From NCBI GenBank assembly GCA_015232855.1, contig JADFYW010000017.1:1-49720 (forward strand): a DNA stretch of 49,720 nucleotides. Reading direction: 5' to 3'. Of this stretch, positions 24,688 through 34,271 are shown piece after piece. The notes under the pieces are model-generated. The model was not told where the DNA came from and searched no databases. It worked only from the letters and a program-made list of their open reading frames with translations. The first letter of the stretch is position 1. Each line of letters opens with the position of its first letter. Both the position numbers and the translations under genes were made by a program. This stretch comes from Fibrobacteria bacterium (GTDB lineage Bacteria; Fibrobacterota; Fibrobacteria; UBA11236; JADFYW01).

Positions 24688-25281
24688 ATGTATATACCAA
24701 CCGTTATTGAGACTACCGGAAGAGGGGAGCGGGTTTATGATATTTACTCGCGTCTGTTAAAAGAACGGATTATTTTCATCGGATATGAAGTCAATGATGT
24801 TGTGGCCAATGCCATCATTGCCCAAATGATTTTCCTGGAACACGATGATCCCGATAAAGACATCATTCTCTACATAAATTCTCCAGGTGGTATTGTTTCA
24901 TCTGGTTTTGCCATTTTTGATACTATTAAGCATGTGAAATGTGATGTACAGACTATTTGTATCGGACTTGCCGCCAGTATGGCCGCTCTTCTTCTGGCAG
25001 CTGGGACCCATGGGAAACGTTTTATCCTGCCCCATGGTAAGGTTATGCTGCACCAGCCTTCAGGTGTTGCTACTGGCCAGTCTTCAGATATCCAAATTCA
25101 TGCCCGCGAAATAATGAAGACCAAAAAAGAAATGAATAGGATAATATCCGAAAATACCGGGAAAAAAATTGAAGATGTCGCAAAACTGACTGAGCGTGAT
25201 TTTTATATGGGTGCTCAGGAAGCCATTGATTTTGGAGTGGTTGATGAAATTTTAAACGGGGAAGAAAAAAAGGAGAAATAA
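24688..25281 (+). CDS. clpP: ATP-dependent Clp protease proteolytic subunit
   Basis: A 197-residue serine protease that forms the tetradecameric chamber of the Clp protease. The catalytic triad is Ser97 (GLAASMAA), His122 (MLHQPSG) and Asp171 (ERDFYM). The N-terminus is short ([15 protein letters not shown]), giving little or no propeptide, and the family motif YINSPGG is present. AAAGGGA is a good ribosome binding site. clpX begins 4 nt after its stop, so the two subunits of ClpXP should be made together. Confidence 0.98.
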   Translation: MYIPTVIETTGRGERVYDIYSRLLKERIIFIGYEVNDVVANAIIAQMIFLEHDDPDKDIILYINSPGGIVSSGFAIFDTIKHVKCDVQTICIGLAASMAALLLAAGTHGKRFILPHGKVMLHQPSGVATGQSSDIQIHAREIMKTKKEMNRIISENTGKKIEDVAKLTERDFYMGAQEAIDFGVVDEILNGEEKKEK

Positions 25282-25285
25282 AAAC

Positions 25286-26545
25286 ATGGCGCCGTCGGGC
25301 AAGGGCTATCGCATGATATACTGTTCTTTTTGCGGGAAGAGCGCGGAACAGGTAGATAAAATTATTACCGGACCTTCGGTACATATTTGTAATGAATGTG
25401 TGGCTATGTGTAATGATATTCTTTCTGAAGAAAAACAGAAAGACCTCCCCTCGGACTCTGGTGTAGAATCGTCTTTTCCCACACCTTCTGAAATTAGGTC
25501 CCATCTCGATGAATATGTGATAGGCCAGGAAGAAGCGAAAATAAGCCTGAGTGTAGCTGTGTATAATCATTATAAACGCATCCTTACGCGCTTGGGGCCC
25601 GATGATGTGGAAATTGAAAAGTCAAATATTTTATTTCTCGGCCCTACTGGTACCGGCAAGACATTGCTCGCCCAAACCATGGCCAAATATCTTAAAGTGC
25701 CATTTACTATTGTGGATGCTACCGTACTTACCGAAGCAGGATATGTGGGTGAAGACGTCGATAATATAATTGTTCATCTTTTACAGGCCGCGGATTACGA
25801 TGTAGAAAAGGCACAGAAGGGTATAGTTTATATTGATGAAATAGATAAAATTGCCCGCACAAGCGCAAATCCCTCCATTACCCGGGACGTTTCAGGTGAA
25901 GGGGTTCAACAAGGCCTTCTTAAATTGTTAGAAGGTACTGTTGCTTCGATTCCCCCTAAAGGTGGGCGCAAGCATCCCGAACAGACCCTCATTCAGGTGA
26001 ATACTAAAAATGTTCTGTTTATCTGTGGAGGTGCTTTTGAAACTCTGGAAGATGTGGTTTCAAGGCGGGTTGGAGTTCATAAAATGGGATTTGGCGCAAA
26101 AGATGAGGGGGGGGGGACTCTTGAAACTCAGCAGATACTCCATTTGGTTGAACCAGATGATTTAATACAGTTCGGTCTCATTCCTGAGCTTACCGGGCGT
26201 CTTCCGGTAGTTACTGCTTTAAACAGCCTGGGCAAAAAAGAAATGAAGACTATTCTAACTCAGCCCAAAAATGCTCTTATCAAGCAGTACCAGAAGCTTT
26301 TTGAACTGGATGAGGTAAAACTCAAATTTCAGCCTGGTGCGTTGGATGCAATAGTTGAAAAGGCTGTTGCCAGAAAGACCGGTGCCCGGGGTTTACGGTC
26401 AATAATTGAAAAAGTACTCAGTAATATTATGTATGAGATTCCTTCACGTAAGGATATCACAGAATGTGTAATTACACGAGAGACTGTGGAAATTGGAAAA
26501 GAACCACTCTACATTCTTAAAAAAGCCAGGGCAAAATCTGCTTGA
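25286..26545 (+). CDS. clpX: ATP-dependent Clp protease ATP-binding subunit ClpX
   Basis: A 419-residue AAA+ unfoldase that feeds ClpP. The N-terminal zinc-binding domain has Cys13, Cys16, Cys35 and Cys38 (CSFC, CNEC). Walker A is GPTGTGKT (119-126) and Walker B is VYIDEID (181-187). The ClpP-docking loop of the IGF type reads MGFG (267-270). Five codons later the gene holds a run of ten G (26107-26116), encoding part of Glu274 and Gly275-277, a slippage-prone tract within the loop region. Otherwise length and motifs are normal. Ribosome binding site GGAGAAA. Confidence 0.97.
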   Translation: MAPSGKGYRMIYCSFCGKSAEQVDKIITGPSVHICNECVAMCNDILSEEKQKDLPSDSGVESSFPTPSEIRSHLDEYVIGQEEAKISLSVAVYNHYKRILTRLGPDDVEIEKSNILFLGPTGTGKTLLAQTMAKYLKVPFTIVDATVLTEAGYVGEDVDNIIVHLLQAADYDVEKAQKGIVYIDEIDKIARTSANPSITRDVSGEGVQQGLLKLLEGTVASIPPKGGRKHPEQTLIQVNTKNVLFICGGAFETLEDVVSRRVGVHKMGFGAKDEGGGTLETQQILHLVEPDDLIQFGLIPELTGRLPVVTALNSLGKKEMKTILTQPKNALIKQYQKLFELDEVKLKFQPGALDAIVEKAVARKTGARGLRSIIEKVLSNIMYEIPSRKDITECVITRETVEIGKEPLYILKKARAKSA

Positions 26546-26654
26546 AGACAAGCGGTGTCATTTTCAAATAATGAAAAATCCGGGTATGCCTGGGCTACCC
26601 ATTATTGCGGATAAAGAGTTACGGAAGTTAAGATGAACATTTTTTATCAATAGT

Positions 26655-27404
26655 ATGCGGGAAATTTTAGCCGATAATTATAAAAAGATTGAAGAGCGTG
26701 TTTATCACGCATGTGAACGTTGTGGGCGAAATCCTGATGATATAACCGTTGTTTGGGTTTCTAAGACAAAGCCTCGTGATTTGATTGAATCTGCCTGGGA
26801 AGCTGGTGCTCGGGTGTTTGGTGAAAACCGTGCCCAGGAGGTGGTGGAAAAATTTCCTTTGCCAGGTCAAAAAAGCTGTGAACTTCATTTTATTGGGCGC
26901 TTACAATCTAATAAGGTAAGACAGGTGTTGCCTGTGTGTCAATGTATAGAATCTGTTGATTCGGTTCGTTTGTTAAAACGCATTGATACTATTTGTGGAG
27001 AGATACAATTCAAGCGAGATGTGTTTTTGCAGGTGAATACTTCAGGTGAAGATACGAAAGCAGGTTTTTCTCCAGAGTCTTTATTGGAAAAAATGCCGGA
27101 AATTGCCTCTTCTAGTCAGCAACTATGCATAAAGGGTTTGATGACCATTGGCCCCTTTGTGGATGTATCTACTGGAGATGGGGAAAGGGTTGTCAGAAAA
27201 TCGTTTCGTGACTTAGCTCTTCTCCTTAAAGAAATCAAGAGCCGTTATTCAGATAAAACCGGAGTGCTTTCACCAGAAGGGCAGTTTCTTCGCCAATTTC
27301 ATTCTTTGTCTATGGGCATGAGTAGTGATTTTGAGCTCGCAATAGAAGAAGGAAGTCATTATATTCGTATTGGGACAAATTTATTTGGAACCAGAATGAG
27401 GTAG
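26655..27404 (+). CDS. yggS: YggS-family pyridoxal phosphate homeostasis protein
   Basis: A 249-residue PLP-binding protein of the PLPBP/YggS family, which has the alanine-racemase-like barrel without racemase activity and buffers the cofactor pool. The PLP lysine is Lys37 in VVWVSKTKP; family segments FGENRAQE, LHFIGRLQSNKV, QVNTSGEDTKAGF and LSMGMSSDFELAIEEG are all present. yggT follows after 5 nt and a divIVA-domain gene after that, the conserved ylm-like order of cell-wall and division loci. The ribosome binding site is weak. An imperfect GGGTA/TACCC hairpin lies between clpX and this gene but lacks a T-run. Confidence 0.95.
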   Translation: MREILADNYKKIEERVYHACERCGRNPDDITVVWVSKTKPRDLIESAWEAGARVFGENRAQEVVEKFPLPGQKSCELHFIGRLQSNKVRQVLPVCQCIESVDSVRLLKRIDTICGEIQFKRDVFLQVNTSGEDTKAGFSPESLLEKMPEIASSSQQLCIKGLMTIGPFVDVSTGDGERVVRKSFRDLALLLKEIKSRYSDKTGVLSPEGQFLRQFHSLSMGMSSDFELAIEEGSHYIRIGTNLFGTRMR

Positions 27405-27409
27405 TAATC

Positions 27410-27658
27410 ATGATAAGATTTTTGTTAAAATGGGCAGTCAATATTTATATCATAATCCTAATTACCCGTTGGGTGGTTGAGGGTTTTTTCCCGCAATATA
27501 CCAATACAGGGTGGTTTTTGCGGATAAAGGATGTTACGGAACCCCTATTAGAGAAGATTCGAGGATTGGTACCGGCCTATAATGGTTTCGATTTTTCATA
27601 TATAATTGCTATCGCGGGTTTAAAGCTATTGAGCCTCATTATAATTGCGATACTCTAG
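27410..27658 (+). CDS. yggT: YggT-family membrane protein
   Basis: An 82-residue integral membrane protein with hydrophobic segments at about 5-24 and 62-82 and the short family core (LTRWVVE-like, then DVTEPLLEKIRGLVP). YggT proteins are usually about 85-100 residues per unit. Their role is unclear; links to osmotic shock and to division-site proteins have been reported. It sits directly after yggS and before the DivIVA-domain gene, consistent with a cell-envelope function. Confidence 0.9.
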   Translation: MIRFLLKWAVNIYIIILITRWVVEGFFPQYTNTGWFLRIKDVTEPLLEKIRGLVPAYNGFDFSYIIAIAGLKLLSLIIIAIL

Positions 27659-27735
27659 TAGTCTCTATAACCGCCGCTTTTTTATTTTCGTTTTAGAGGC
27701 GAATTAATGTATTTTCAGCCTATAGGAGGCCTGTT

Positions 27736-28386
27736 ATGATTTCGCCATTAGAGATACGAAAGCTTGAATTCAATAAAAAATTTAAAGGGTATGATCCCGA
27801 TGAGGTTCATACCACTCTGGATTCAATTGCCAAAGAACTTGAAAATCAAATAAAAGAAAATACACGTCTTAGCGAAAAGTTTAAAATTACTGAAGAACGG
27901 TTAAATCATTTTCGCCTTATGGAGAAGACCCTGCAGGATTCGGTAATTACTATGCAGACTACCCTTGATGAAAAGCGAAAAAGTGCGGAGCAGGAAGCTG
28001 AACTTATAATTCAGGAGGCAAAGCTTAAGGCTGCAAGTGAGATAAGTGCATATTCTGATCGCATCCATAAACTCCAATCCGAAATTCTTGCCCTTGAGAA
28101 TCAGCGTTCCAATTATTTTGCCCGGTTTAAAAACTTCCTTCGTAGCCAACTAGAGTGGATGGAAGCAATGAAGCAAGATGAAGATATTTTTCATAAAGAT
28201 TATAATAGAACTCCTTCAATTGATAAAGAAAATCAAGATCTGAATCAGGATTCGGTTGATTTTCGAAATGCAAAAGCCTCAGGTACTCCTGCGACAACTA
28301 AAATCCCCTCACAAGCTCAAAAACGCTTTAAAGAAAATGCCGGAAATGTGGGCGAAAAGGTAACTAGCAAAATTCATACAGTATAA
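27736..28386 (+). CDS. DivIVA-domain coiled-coil protein
   Basis: A 216-residue protein whose N-terminus has the DivIVA/GpsB lipid-binding signature (SPLEIRKLEFNKKFKGYDPDEV, trimmed by position 1-24) followed by coiled coil to about residue 140 and a polar, disordered C-terminal third. DivIVA proteins bind negatively curved membrane at poles and septa and recruit partners; in diderms the role is less clear. A strong TAGGAGG ribosome binding site fixes the ATG. It closes the yggS-yggT-divIVA cluster. Confidence 0.9.
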   Translation: MISPLEIRKLEFNKKFKGYDPDEVHTTLDSIAKELENQIKENTRLSEKFKITEERLNHFRLMEKTLQDSVITMQTTLDEKRKSAEQEAELIIQEAKLKAASEISAYSDRIHKLQSEILALENQRSNYFARFKNFLRSQLEWMEAMKQDEDIFHKDYNRTPSIDKENQDLNQDSVDFRNAKASGTPATTKIPSQAQKRFKENAGNVGEKVTSKIHTV

Positions 28387-28482
28387 TGCGGTTTAAAGTC
28401 TGCCTTTTCAATAGTTAGAGGTGGTAACAGCAAATATAAAATAGTGGAAATCAGTGATTGCTGATTCGGTGCACACTGGAAT

Positions 28483-30390
28483 TTATTTCATTTCTTGACA
28501 TACATCAACCTTTTCAAAGTTGCGGTGTCCGACTTTCAGTATGGTTGCGCTGTTATTAAAGCCTTCTTCGGGATGGAGAACGATATTTCCACGAACACCT
28601 GAAAAAGTATGGATGCTTTTAAGGTCGGATATAAGTGTGCCGTTTGCAGAAGACTGGATGACTTCCAGGAGGAGTGCCGTGGCATTGTAACTTAAAATAG
28701 AAACATTATTTGGCTCAGTGTGCCATTTGGTCATATATCCGGATTTAAAGGACTTCCAGTTACGAGCAGTATCGTTTACCAGGAAGTTAACACTGATCAG
28801 AGCGCCTAATGCGCTTTTCACTCCTTTATGGAATATATCACCGTCATGCCAGCCCGAAGAACCAAGCATTTGAAATTTGAGTTTGTGATAATGGGCCTGA
28901 GAAGAAACTTTGTAAGCTTCCTGGCCGTTGGCAGCCGCAATAAATAACCCATCAAAACTAAGGACAGAGTCGTTTCCCCAGGTTGCTAATTCCTTTTTGG
29001 GAATGGCAGCTGGATCCAGTCCCTTTTCCAACCAGGCTTTTTCAAGGTCGGATTTGGCTTTACGCATACGGATGACCTTATAATGGCCGGCATAGTCTTT
29101 GTCTTCGGGGTTATAGTATTCCGTAGCTATGATTTTTCCGTTGTTATTGAGTACGTTTGCTGAAAAGGATTGTGCCAGACCAAAACCATATTCGGTATTG
29201 GGTGCAAGGATAGCAAATTCTTTCATGTTCATACATTTGATAGCATAATCAGAGATGCTTTTAGCCAGGGAATAGGTAGTAACATTAGTCTGAAATATGT
29301 TATTTCCAAGTTTACTAATGCCGTGAGTGGTAGCGGTTGGGGTAATCATTGGGATGTCGGGATACTTTGCGCTTAGTTCAATTGCAACTGCTGTGCTTAC
29401 TTCGCTCATAACCGGGCCAATAATGGCGATGATATTTTCTTCTGCAATACATTGTCTTAGTCGTGTAACCGCAAGGACGGGATCTCCACTGGTATCCAGA
29501 ATTTTATAGTTGAGCTGAGGAAAGTGCCGATTTGATTTTCCACTTTTTTGCATATAGCCAAATGCCAACAGCATTCCTTCTGTTACGGATTGACCAATGT
29601 CCCGGAAGTTACCGGTAATGGGGGCCATTACCAAAATAGTTTGGTAAACCGATTTTTTGTTTTTAATGTGCCGTAACCGAGACTTAACTTTTGAAGCTGC
29701 TTTGTGTCGTGGAAAAAGCTGTAACCAGGTAGTATAAGTCAGGCGGGCGGCTTTATAAGTATGGCTACTTTCCTGTTTTTTAGCAAGACCAAGGAGCAGA
29801 CCTGATAATAAACGATTATTGTATTTAAGGTTTTTGATTATTCCTTTGAGTTCATCTTCATGCAGCAATTCCCGTGAAACAATTTGATAAATTCTATCTT
29901 CGGCCTGATTGTATATCGATAAAGATGTGGATGTATTTACAGTTTCTATAAACATCCTGACGGCATCATATAGCTGATGGTTTTTTAGGTGAATCAGACC
30001 AGTGTAATATTTAATACGTGGCGACTGAGAAGAGTAAGGGAAAAGTTTTTGGAACTTTTTAATGAGTTGTTCTGCTGATGGAAACTCTCCCATACGGAGA
30101 TAAATATCAATTGAAATCAGGAGTGCGTCTTTGGTTTCTTTTTCACCGGGATGCTTGCGTAATACCTGAAGAAAAGAATCTTTTGCTTTATGATAATCTC
30201 TGTTGTTATACGAAGAAAGACCAACTGAGAAAAGTTCCTCTGATTCCGGAGACGCAAAAGAGAGTGAAATTCCTGAGAAAGTAACGATGACAAAGAACCA
30301 CAGTAAATTTGAATTCCCAGGGGAGAACAAAAGACGCAAACTTTGGAACTTTTTACTCAAATCGCTTAAACTAGAATTAACCAAGCACAT
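28483..30390 (-). CDS. TPR + type 1 periplasmic-binding protein, LpoA-like
   Basis: A 635-residue exported protein. An N-terminal signal (hydrophobic 29-46, cleavage near SFA47) precedes TPR-like repeats to about residue 240. A Leu/Ile/Val-binding-type domain follows (Peripla_BP_6, about 250-625: ILVMAPITGNFRDIGQSVTEG, IIGPVMSEVSTAV, AANGQEAYKV). This TPR-plus-PBP layout is that of LpoA, the outer-membrane activator of the peptidoglycan synthase PBP1A. No lipobox is evident here. It follows murJ by 37 nt on the same strand, which supports a peptidoglycan role over amino-acid transport. No permease genes adjoin it. Confidence 0.8.
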   Translation of the reverse strand: MCLVNSSLSDLSKKFQSLRLLFSPGNSNLLWFFVIVTFSGISLSFASPESEELFSVGLSSYNNRDYHKAKDSFLQVLRKHPGEKETKDALLISIDIYLRMGEFPSAEQLIKKFQKLFPYSSQSPRIKYYTGLIHLKNHQLYDAVRMFIETVNTSTSLSIYNQAEDRIYQIVSRELLHEDELKGIIKNLKYNNRLLSGLLLGLAKKQESSHTYKAARLTYTTWLQLFPRHKAASKVKSRLRHIKNKKSVYQTILVMAPITGNFRDIGQSVTEGMLLAFGYMQKSGKSNRHFPQLNYKILDTSGDPVLAVTRLRQCIAEENIIAIIGPVMSEVSTAVAIELSAKYPDIPMITPTATTHGISKLGNNIFQTNVTTYSLAKSISDYAIKCMNMKEFAILAPNTEYGFGLAQSFSANVLNNNGKIIATEYYNPEDKDYAGHYKVIRMRKAKSDLEKAWLEKGLDPAAIPKKELATWGNDSVLSFDGLFIAAANGQEAYKVSSQAHYHKLKFQMLGSSGWHDGDIFHKGVKSALGALISVNFLVNDTARNWKSFKSGYMTKWHTEPNNVSILSYNATALLLEVIQSSANGTLISDLKSIHTFSGVRGNIVLHPEEGFNNSATILKVGHRNFEKVDVCQEMK

Positions 30391-30427
30391 AAAATGCAGA
30401 AAATAAGCACATGATGTCTTACTGTCA

Positions 30428-32002
30428 TTACTTTTTAGAGATTGGCATAATTTTTTTTAGCCTACCGGTGAGCATTGAAAGGAGGCTTTTAGAAACAGAG
30501 ACCCTTATTAGAGAATAGAGGGTGAATTGGGCAGAAAAAATAAAAAGGGAAAAACCAGTTAAAAACACGAGTAATTGCCACAGTGAACCTGAAAACAGAG
30601 GGGAAATTAGAATATTTATTCTGCCAGCAAGCAAGAAGAGTAGTAGTGAACACCCTGCAATTTTGGATAAATCCAATAGGAAAATGGGGAGTCCATTTTT
30701 TTCCTTTTTAATAAACCAGAAAATAAATAGGGTGATTACCTGCAGGGCAACTCCTATTGCTCCTGCCAGGGGGATGCCTTGAATTCCAAGTAGGTTCCCC
30801 AATACTTCATAGAGGGGTAATGAACAAAGAAAACCCCCCGTATTAATGATACAGGGAAGCCACATACGCTCCATTGCAAAATAACAGCGAACCAGAATAG
30901 CCTGGGCGCATAAAGCAAAGGCGCTCCAAAGATAGAGTCTTAGCAGTTGGGCCACGTTAGAAGTAGCCTCAGCAGTGAATTCTCCCCGTTCCAAGAGAAT
31001 CCTGGTTACGGGTTCAGCACAAAACCATAGGATAAGTACAATGGGCGCAAGCAGAGCAAAGGCGTTACCAATGCCGTTTAAAAGGATAGTGTTAATTTCG
31101 GGAATATTGTTTTTTTTGGCTAATCGCGTAAGTAATGGGTAAGAAGCTGCTCCCACTGAAAAACCAAATACAGCCACCAGAGTGTACATCATACGATAAG
31201 CATAACCAAGCCTGGCAATTCCCTCTCTTCCGAATTTTGCTCCATAACTTCTGAAAATAAATTCCAGTGCAAACATGGCTCCCAGGCCTAGTATCAAGGG
31301 AAATGAAATTTTTAGGTAATGAAGTAAATCACGGGAAAAATAATCGATTTTGAACGAATATCGGGCGCCAGCCTTATATCCGCCAATCAGTTGTAATACC
31401 AGGCTTCCAAGGATTGCACCGGCTAACACTCCCCAGGCAAAGCCTGAAAGGCCATGTGCCCTTCCTAGCCAGCCTCCGGTAATAATGGCAACGTTATATA
31501 CAAGGCCATTTAAGGCTGGGAAAACAAAGCGCATTCTAATATGCTGAATTGCGGTAAACAGGGAACCGATAAAGAAAAAGAATTGAGCAGGAAGAATAAT
31601 CCGGGAATATTGTACAGCAAGCCGAAGTGTCTCCGGGTCAGGTGAAGTCCGGGTCATCATAATCAAGAGGGGTTCTATAAAAATCCAGCACAGAACAATA
31701 AGGGGAATGAGTACCAAAGAGAAAGAATTGAGGACATTGGCAAAAAACTCCCAGGCTTTATCTTCTTTTCCTTTTACCAAATATCCAGTAAATATGGGAA
31801 TAAAGGTAATACTGAGATATCCGGTGGAAATAAGGTGGTTAATGAGGTCCGGGATCATAAATGCGAGGTCGTAGGCATTTTTTGCTGTGCCCACCCCTGC
31901 TTGTGAGGCCAGAAGCATTTCACGCACTAATCCAAGTACCCGACTTAGCATTATTGATACCGAAATGATTAAGGTACCCCGAATAATTTTATTGTCCGTC
32001 AT
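30428..32002 (-). CDS. murJ: Lipid II flippase MurJ
   Basis: A 524-residue polytopic membrane protein (about 14 segments) of the MviN/MurJ family, which flips lipid II to the periplasmic face for peptidoglycan synthesis. The N-terminal family segment LSRVLGLVREMLLASQAG holds Arg21 and Arg27, equivalent to essential arginines of E. coli MurJ, and an Asp near residue 45. The length is normal. It is read away from the TPR gene on the other strand, with about 80 nt between starts, and heads a two-gene unit with the LpoA-like gene. A GGATAG sequence is next to the start. Confidence 0.95.
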   Translation of the reverse strand: MTDNKIIRGTLIISVSIMLSRVLGLVREMLLASQAGVGTAKNAYDLAFMIPDLINHLISTGYLSITFIPIFTGYLVKGKEDKAWEFFANVLNSFSLVLIPLIVLCWIFIEPLLIMMTRTSPDPETLRLAVQYSRIILPAQFFFFIGSLFTAIQHIRMRFVFPALNGLVYNVAIITGGWLGRAHGLSGFAWGVLAGAILGSLVLQLIGGYKAGARYSFKIDYFSRDLLHYLKISFPLILGLGAMFALEFIFRSYGAKFGREGIARLGYAYRMMYTLVAVFGFSVGAASYPLLTRLAKKNNIPEINTILLNGIGNAFALLAPIVLILWFCAEPVTRILLERGEFTAEATSNVAQLLRLYLWSAFALCAQAILVRCYFAMERMWLPCIINTGGFLCSLPLYEVLGNLLGIQGIPLAGAIGVALQVITLFIFWFIKKEKNGLPIFLLDLSKIAGCSLLLFLLAGRINILISPLFSGSLWQLLVFLTGFSLFIFSAQFTLYSLIRVSVSKSLLSMLTGRLKKIMPISKK

Positions 32003-32081
32003 CTATCCATAATATTCGAAATTCAATTGAGCAAAGAAAGTCCTATCTATAGATATAGTAGAATATTATTTTGGTTCTGGA

Positions 32082-34271
32082 ATGAGACAGATTGGCAAAG
32101 CCTTATTCGGATTACTACCGGTTTTTCTGGTATGGTTTTATGTTAATGGGTGGTCACAAGGGCAAGATACAAGTACCTTCCGACCGGAAATTGAAGAAAA
32201 TAAAACCACGGCTTTTGGTATTGGGTTATTGCAGCCTTTGCTTATTGCTACTTCTGAAAAAGATCTCTGGATTGGAGCCGCTTTAGAAGAACGTTTTTAT
32301 GAAGTTGGAAAATTTGGGAAGGAGTTCTTTGTGCCTTCTCCCAGCTTGTTCCATAAATTATTTGAAGAGTGTCCCTTTACCAATGCCCGGAAATGTGTAG
32401 AATCAGTAGGTACCAAACTCAATTTAAAAGTACTGGTTGCAATAAGGTACAAAAGCTCTTCCGGGCAGAGAAAAGCAAAGATTAAAATTCACACTATAGG
32501 TGATAGCGTAACCACAAAAGTTTTATATTCGGCTTCACTGGGTGATAATGCCTATGAATTTATTTCTCAAACACTGACCAAGATTTTTGAAAGTGCGTTG
32601 CCGGAATTTGACTCGGATTTAAAAAAGCAAATTACTTTATTCCCCTCCCAACAAGAGCAGGCATATGGTTGTTATGTTCTGGGTTACCGATATATGATGC
32701 AGCAACGATATACGGATGTTTTTTATGCCTTGAACCGGGCTATTGAGTTGGATCCGACTAAGCCAATGCCGATAATTATGCTTTCAAAAGCTTATGTAAT
32801 GACAGGTAATTATTCTATGGCTGAAAATGTGCTTAAAAATATACCATTAAAGAATTCTCTGCCCTGGGAATATGATTTGGTTAAATCAGACCTGCTCCTC
32901 CATAACGGGAAGAGGAAACAAGCCTTTAAGCATTTAAAATCTGCTACTGCAAAATTACCCAACAAAATTTCAGAACTTGAGTATGCTTTTGGGCGCTATT
33001 ACAAAAAACAAAACAACCCAACCCGTGGTATCTTTCACATTATATCTGCAATTAATAGAAATCCTTCAATATTTGAATATTATTTTACTCTCAGTGAGCT
33101 GTATTTTCAGAATGAAGAATATAGTGCGGCAATACCTCTATTAAAAAAATTAATGGAACTTTCTCCCGAAAATAAGAAATATCGGCTCATGTATGGTATT
33201 GCCCTGAGAGAGAATAATCAGTTTGGTCTGGCGTTAAATATATTTCACGAACTCATAGATGCCTATCCGTATTATTCCCCCGCCCGGGTGAATCTGGGGC
33301 TTACCTATAAAACCCTTGGCTGGAATGATAAAGCCGAAAAAAAATTTCGCACGGGTCTGGAACTCTATCAGGATTCCGTACATTCTTTACTCAATATGGC
33401 TGTCCTGGCATTTCAAAAAGGAGATTATCAAAAAGCTAAAAAATGGATGAAGGAAGTTAGTAAGAATGAGCCTGAAAATTATTATGTCCGTATTAACCTT
33501 GGGTTAATTGAGCTTGAGTTTGGTGATTTTGGGCAAGCAGAAAAACATCTTAAAAATGCAGTGGAAATGGATTCTTCAAATGTTTCGGCACTTTTAGGAC
33601 TTGCCATTGTTTATGGCAAGTTTAATCAGGAAGATAAGGAATTCGGATTATTGAATAAAGCCCTTGAGATTGAACCGGAAAATATCGCAGTATTAACTCA
33701 GTTGGCTGAGCATGATATGCGAACAGGTGAAATTGAAGATGCGGTTCGTAATTTAATGGATGTGATAGCATACGACCCGTCTGTTTATCGGCAACGTCTG
33801 ATGCTGGGTAATTGTTTTGTCCAACTTGGAGAGCGGGAAAGCGGGCGGGAGGAATTCCTGTTTGTAGAAGAAAAATTTTCTCATTCCGGAGAAATACAGC
33901 TAATGCTGATTGAAGAATATTTTAAAAATCGATTTTTTAGTATGGTTATTCGGGTCGCTGAAAAATTAATTAAAAAGGATGTTTTTCTTCCAGAAAATTA
34001 TCTGTGGCTGGCCAAATCATTTACTTCTCAAATCATTCAGGGAAAGAGTCGTCGGGTGGATGCAGAAGGTCTTGCTTTGCGCTATTTTTCCAAAACATTG
34101 GAGATTATGCCAGACAACTGGGAGGTCCATTATTGGTATGGACGTTTTTTGCACAGGGTAAAACGAGACAATGTAATGGCCAAACAATATTTGGACAAAA
34201 GTCTGATTTTGGCCAAGGCAGAAAGAAACAAGGAATTGGTACAGCAGGAATTATCCGGGTTGTCTCAATGA
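32082..34271 (+). CDS. Exported TPR protein, first gene of an ATGA-coupled operon
   Basis: A 729-residue protein with a signal peptide (hydrophobic about 8-22, cleavage near WSQG). A first domain of about 170 residues (30-200), of the type that reports extracytoplasmic activity in TolB/FlgO-like proteins (LIATSEKDLWIGAALEERF), is unassigned. About 13 TPR motifs follow (200-720; for example YQKAKKWMKEVSKNEPENYYVRI). TPR arrays are protein-docking scaffolds. The stop overlaps the next start as ATGA, as do the two junctions after it, which implies equal-order synthesis of a complex. The function is unknown. Confidence 0.85.
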   Translation: MRQIGKALFGLLPVFLVWFYVNGWSQGQDTSTFRPEIEENKTTAFGIGLLQPLLIATSEKDLWIGAALEERFYEVGKFGKEFFVPSPSLFHKLFEECPFTNARKCVESVGTKLNLKVLVAIRYKSSSGQRKAKIKIHTIGDSVTTKVLYSASLGDNAYEFISQTLTKIFESALPEFDSDLKKQITLFPSQQEQAYGCYVLGYRYMMQQRYTDVFYALNRAIELDPTKPMPIIMLSKAYVMTGNYSMAENVLKNIPLKNSLPWEYDLVKSDLLLHNGKRKQAFKHLKSATAKLPNKISELEYAFGRYYKKQNNPTRGIFHIISAINRNPSIFEYYFTLSELYFQNEEYSAAIPLLKKLMELSPENKKYRLMYGIALRENNQFGLALNIFHELIDAYPYYSPARVNLGLTYKTLGWNDKAEKKFRTGLELYQDSVHSLLNMAVLAFQKGDYQKAKKWMKEVSKNEPENYYVRINLGLIELEFGDFGQAEKHLKNAVEMDSSNVSALLGLAIVYGKFNQEDKEFGLLNKALEIEPENIAVLTQLAEHDMRTGEIEDAVRNLMDVIAYDPSVYRQRLMLGNCFVQLGERESGREEFLFVEEKFSHSGEIQLMLIEEYFKNRFFSMVIRVAEKLIKKDVFLPENYLWLAKSFTSQIIQGKSRRVDAEGLALRYFSKTLEIMPDNWEVHYWYGRFLHRVKRDNVMAKQYLDKSLILAKAERNKELVQQELSGLSQ

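Noticed and set aside
26582..26600. GGGTA/TACCC hairpin between clpX and yggS
   Set aside because: Only five pairs and no T-run, so transcription may read through.
28449..28466. AATCAG/CTGATT inverted repeat between convergent genes
   Set aside because: Short AT-rich stem with no T-run on either side; not a supportable terminator.
34004..34267. Upstream extension of the chitobiase-repeat/FGE-like gene
   Set aside because: It lies in another frame inside the preceding TPR gene and has no signal peptide; the ATGA-overlap start gives a normal one.
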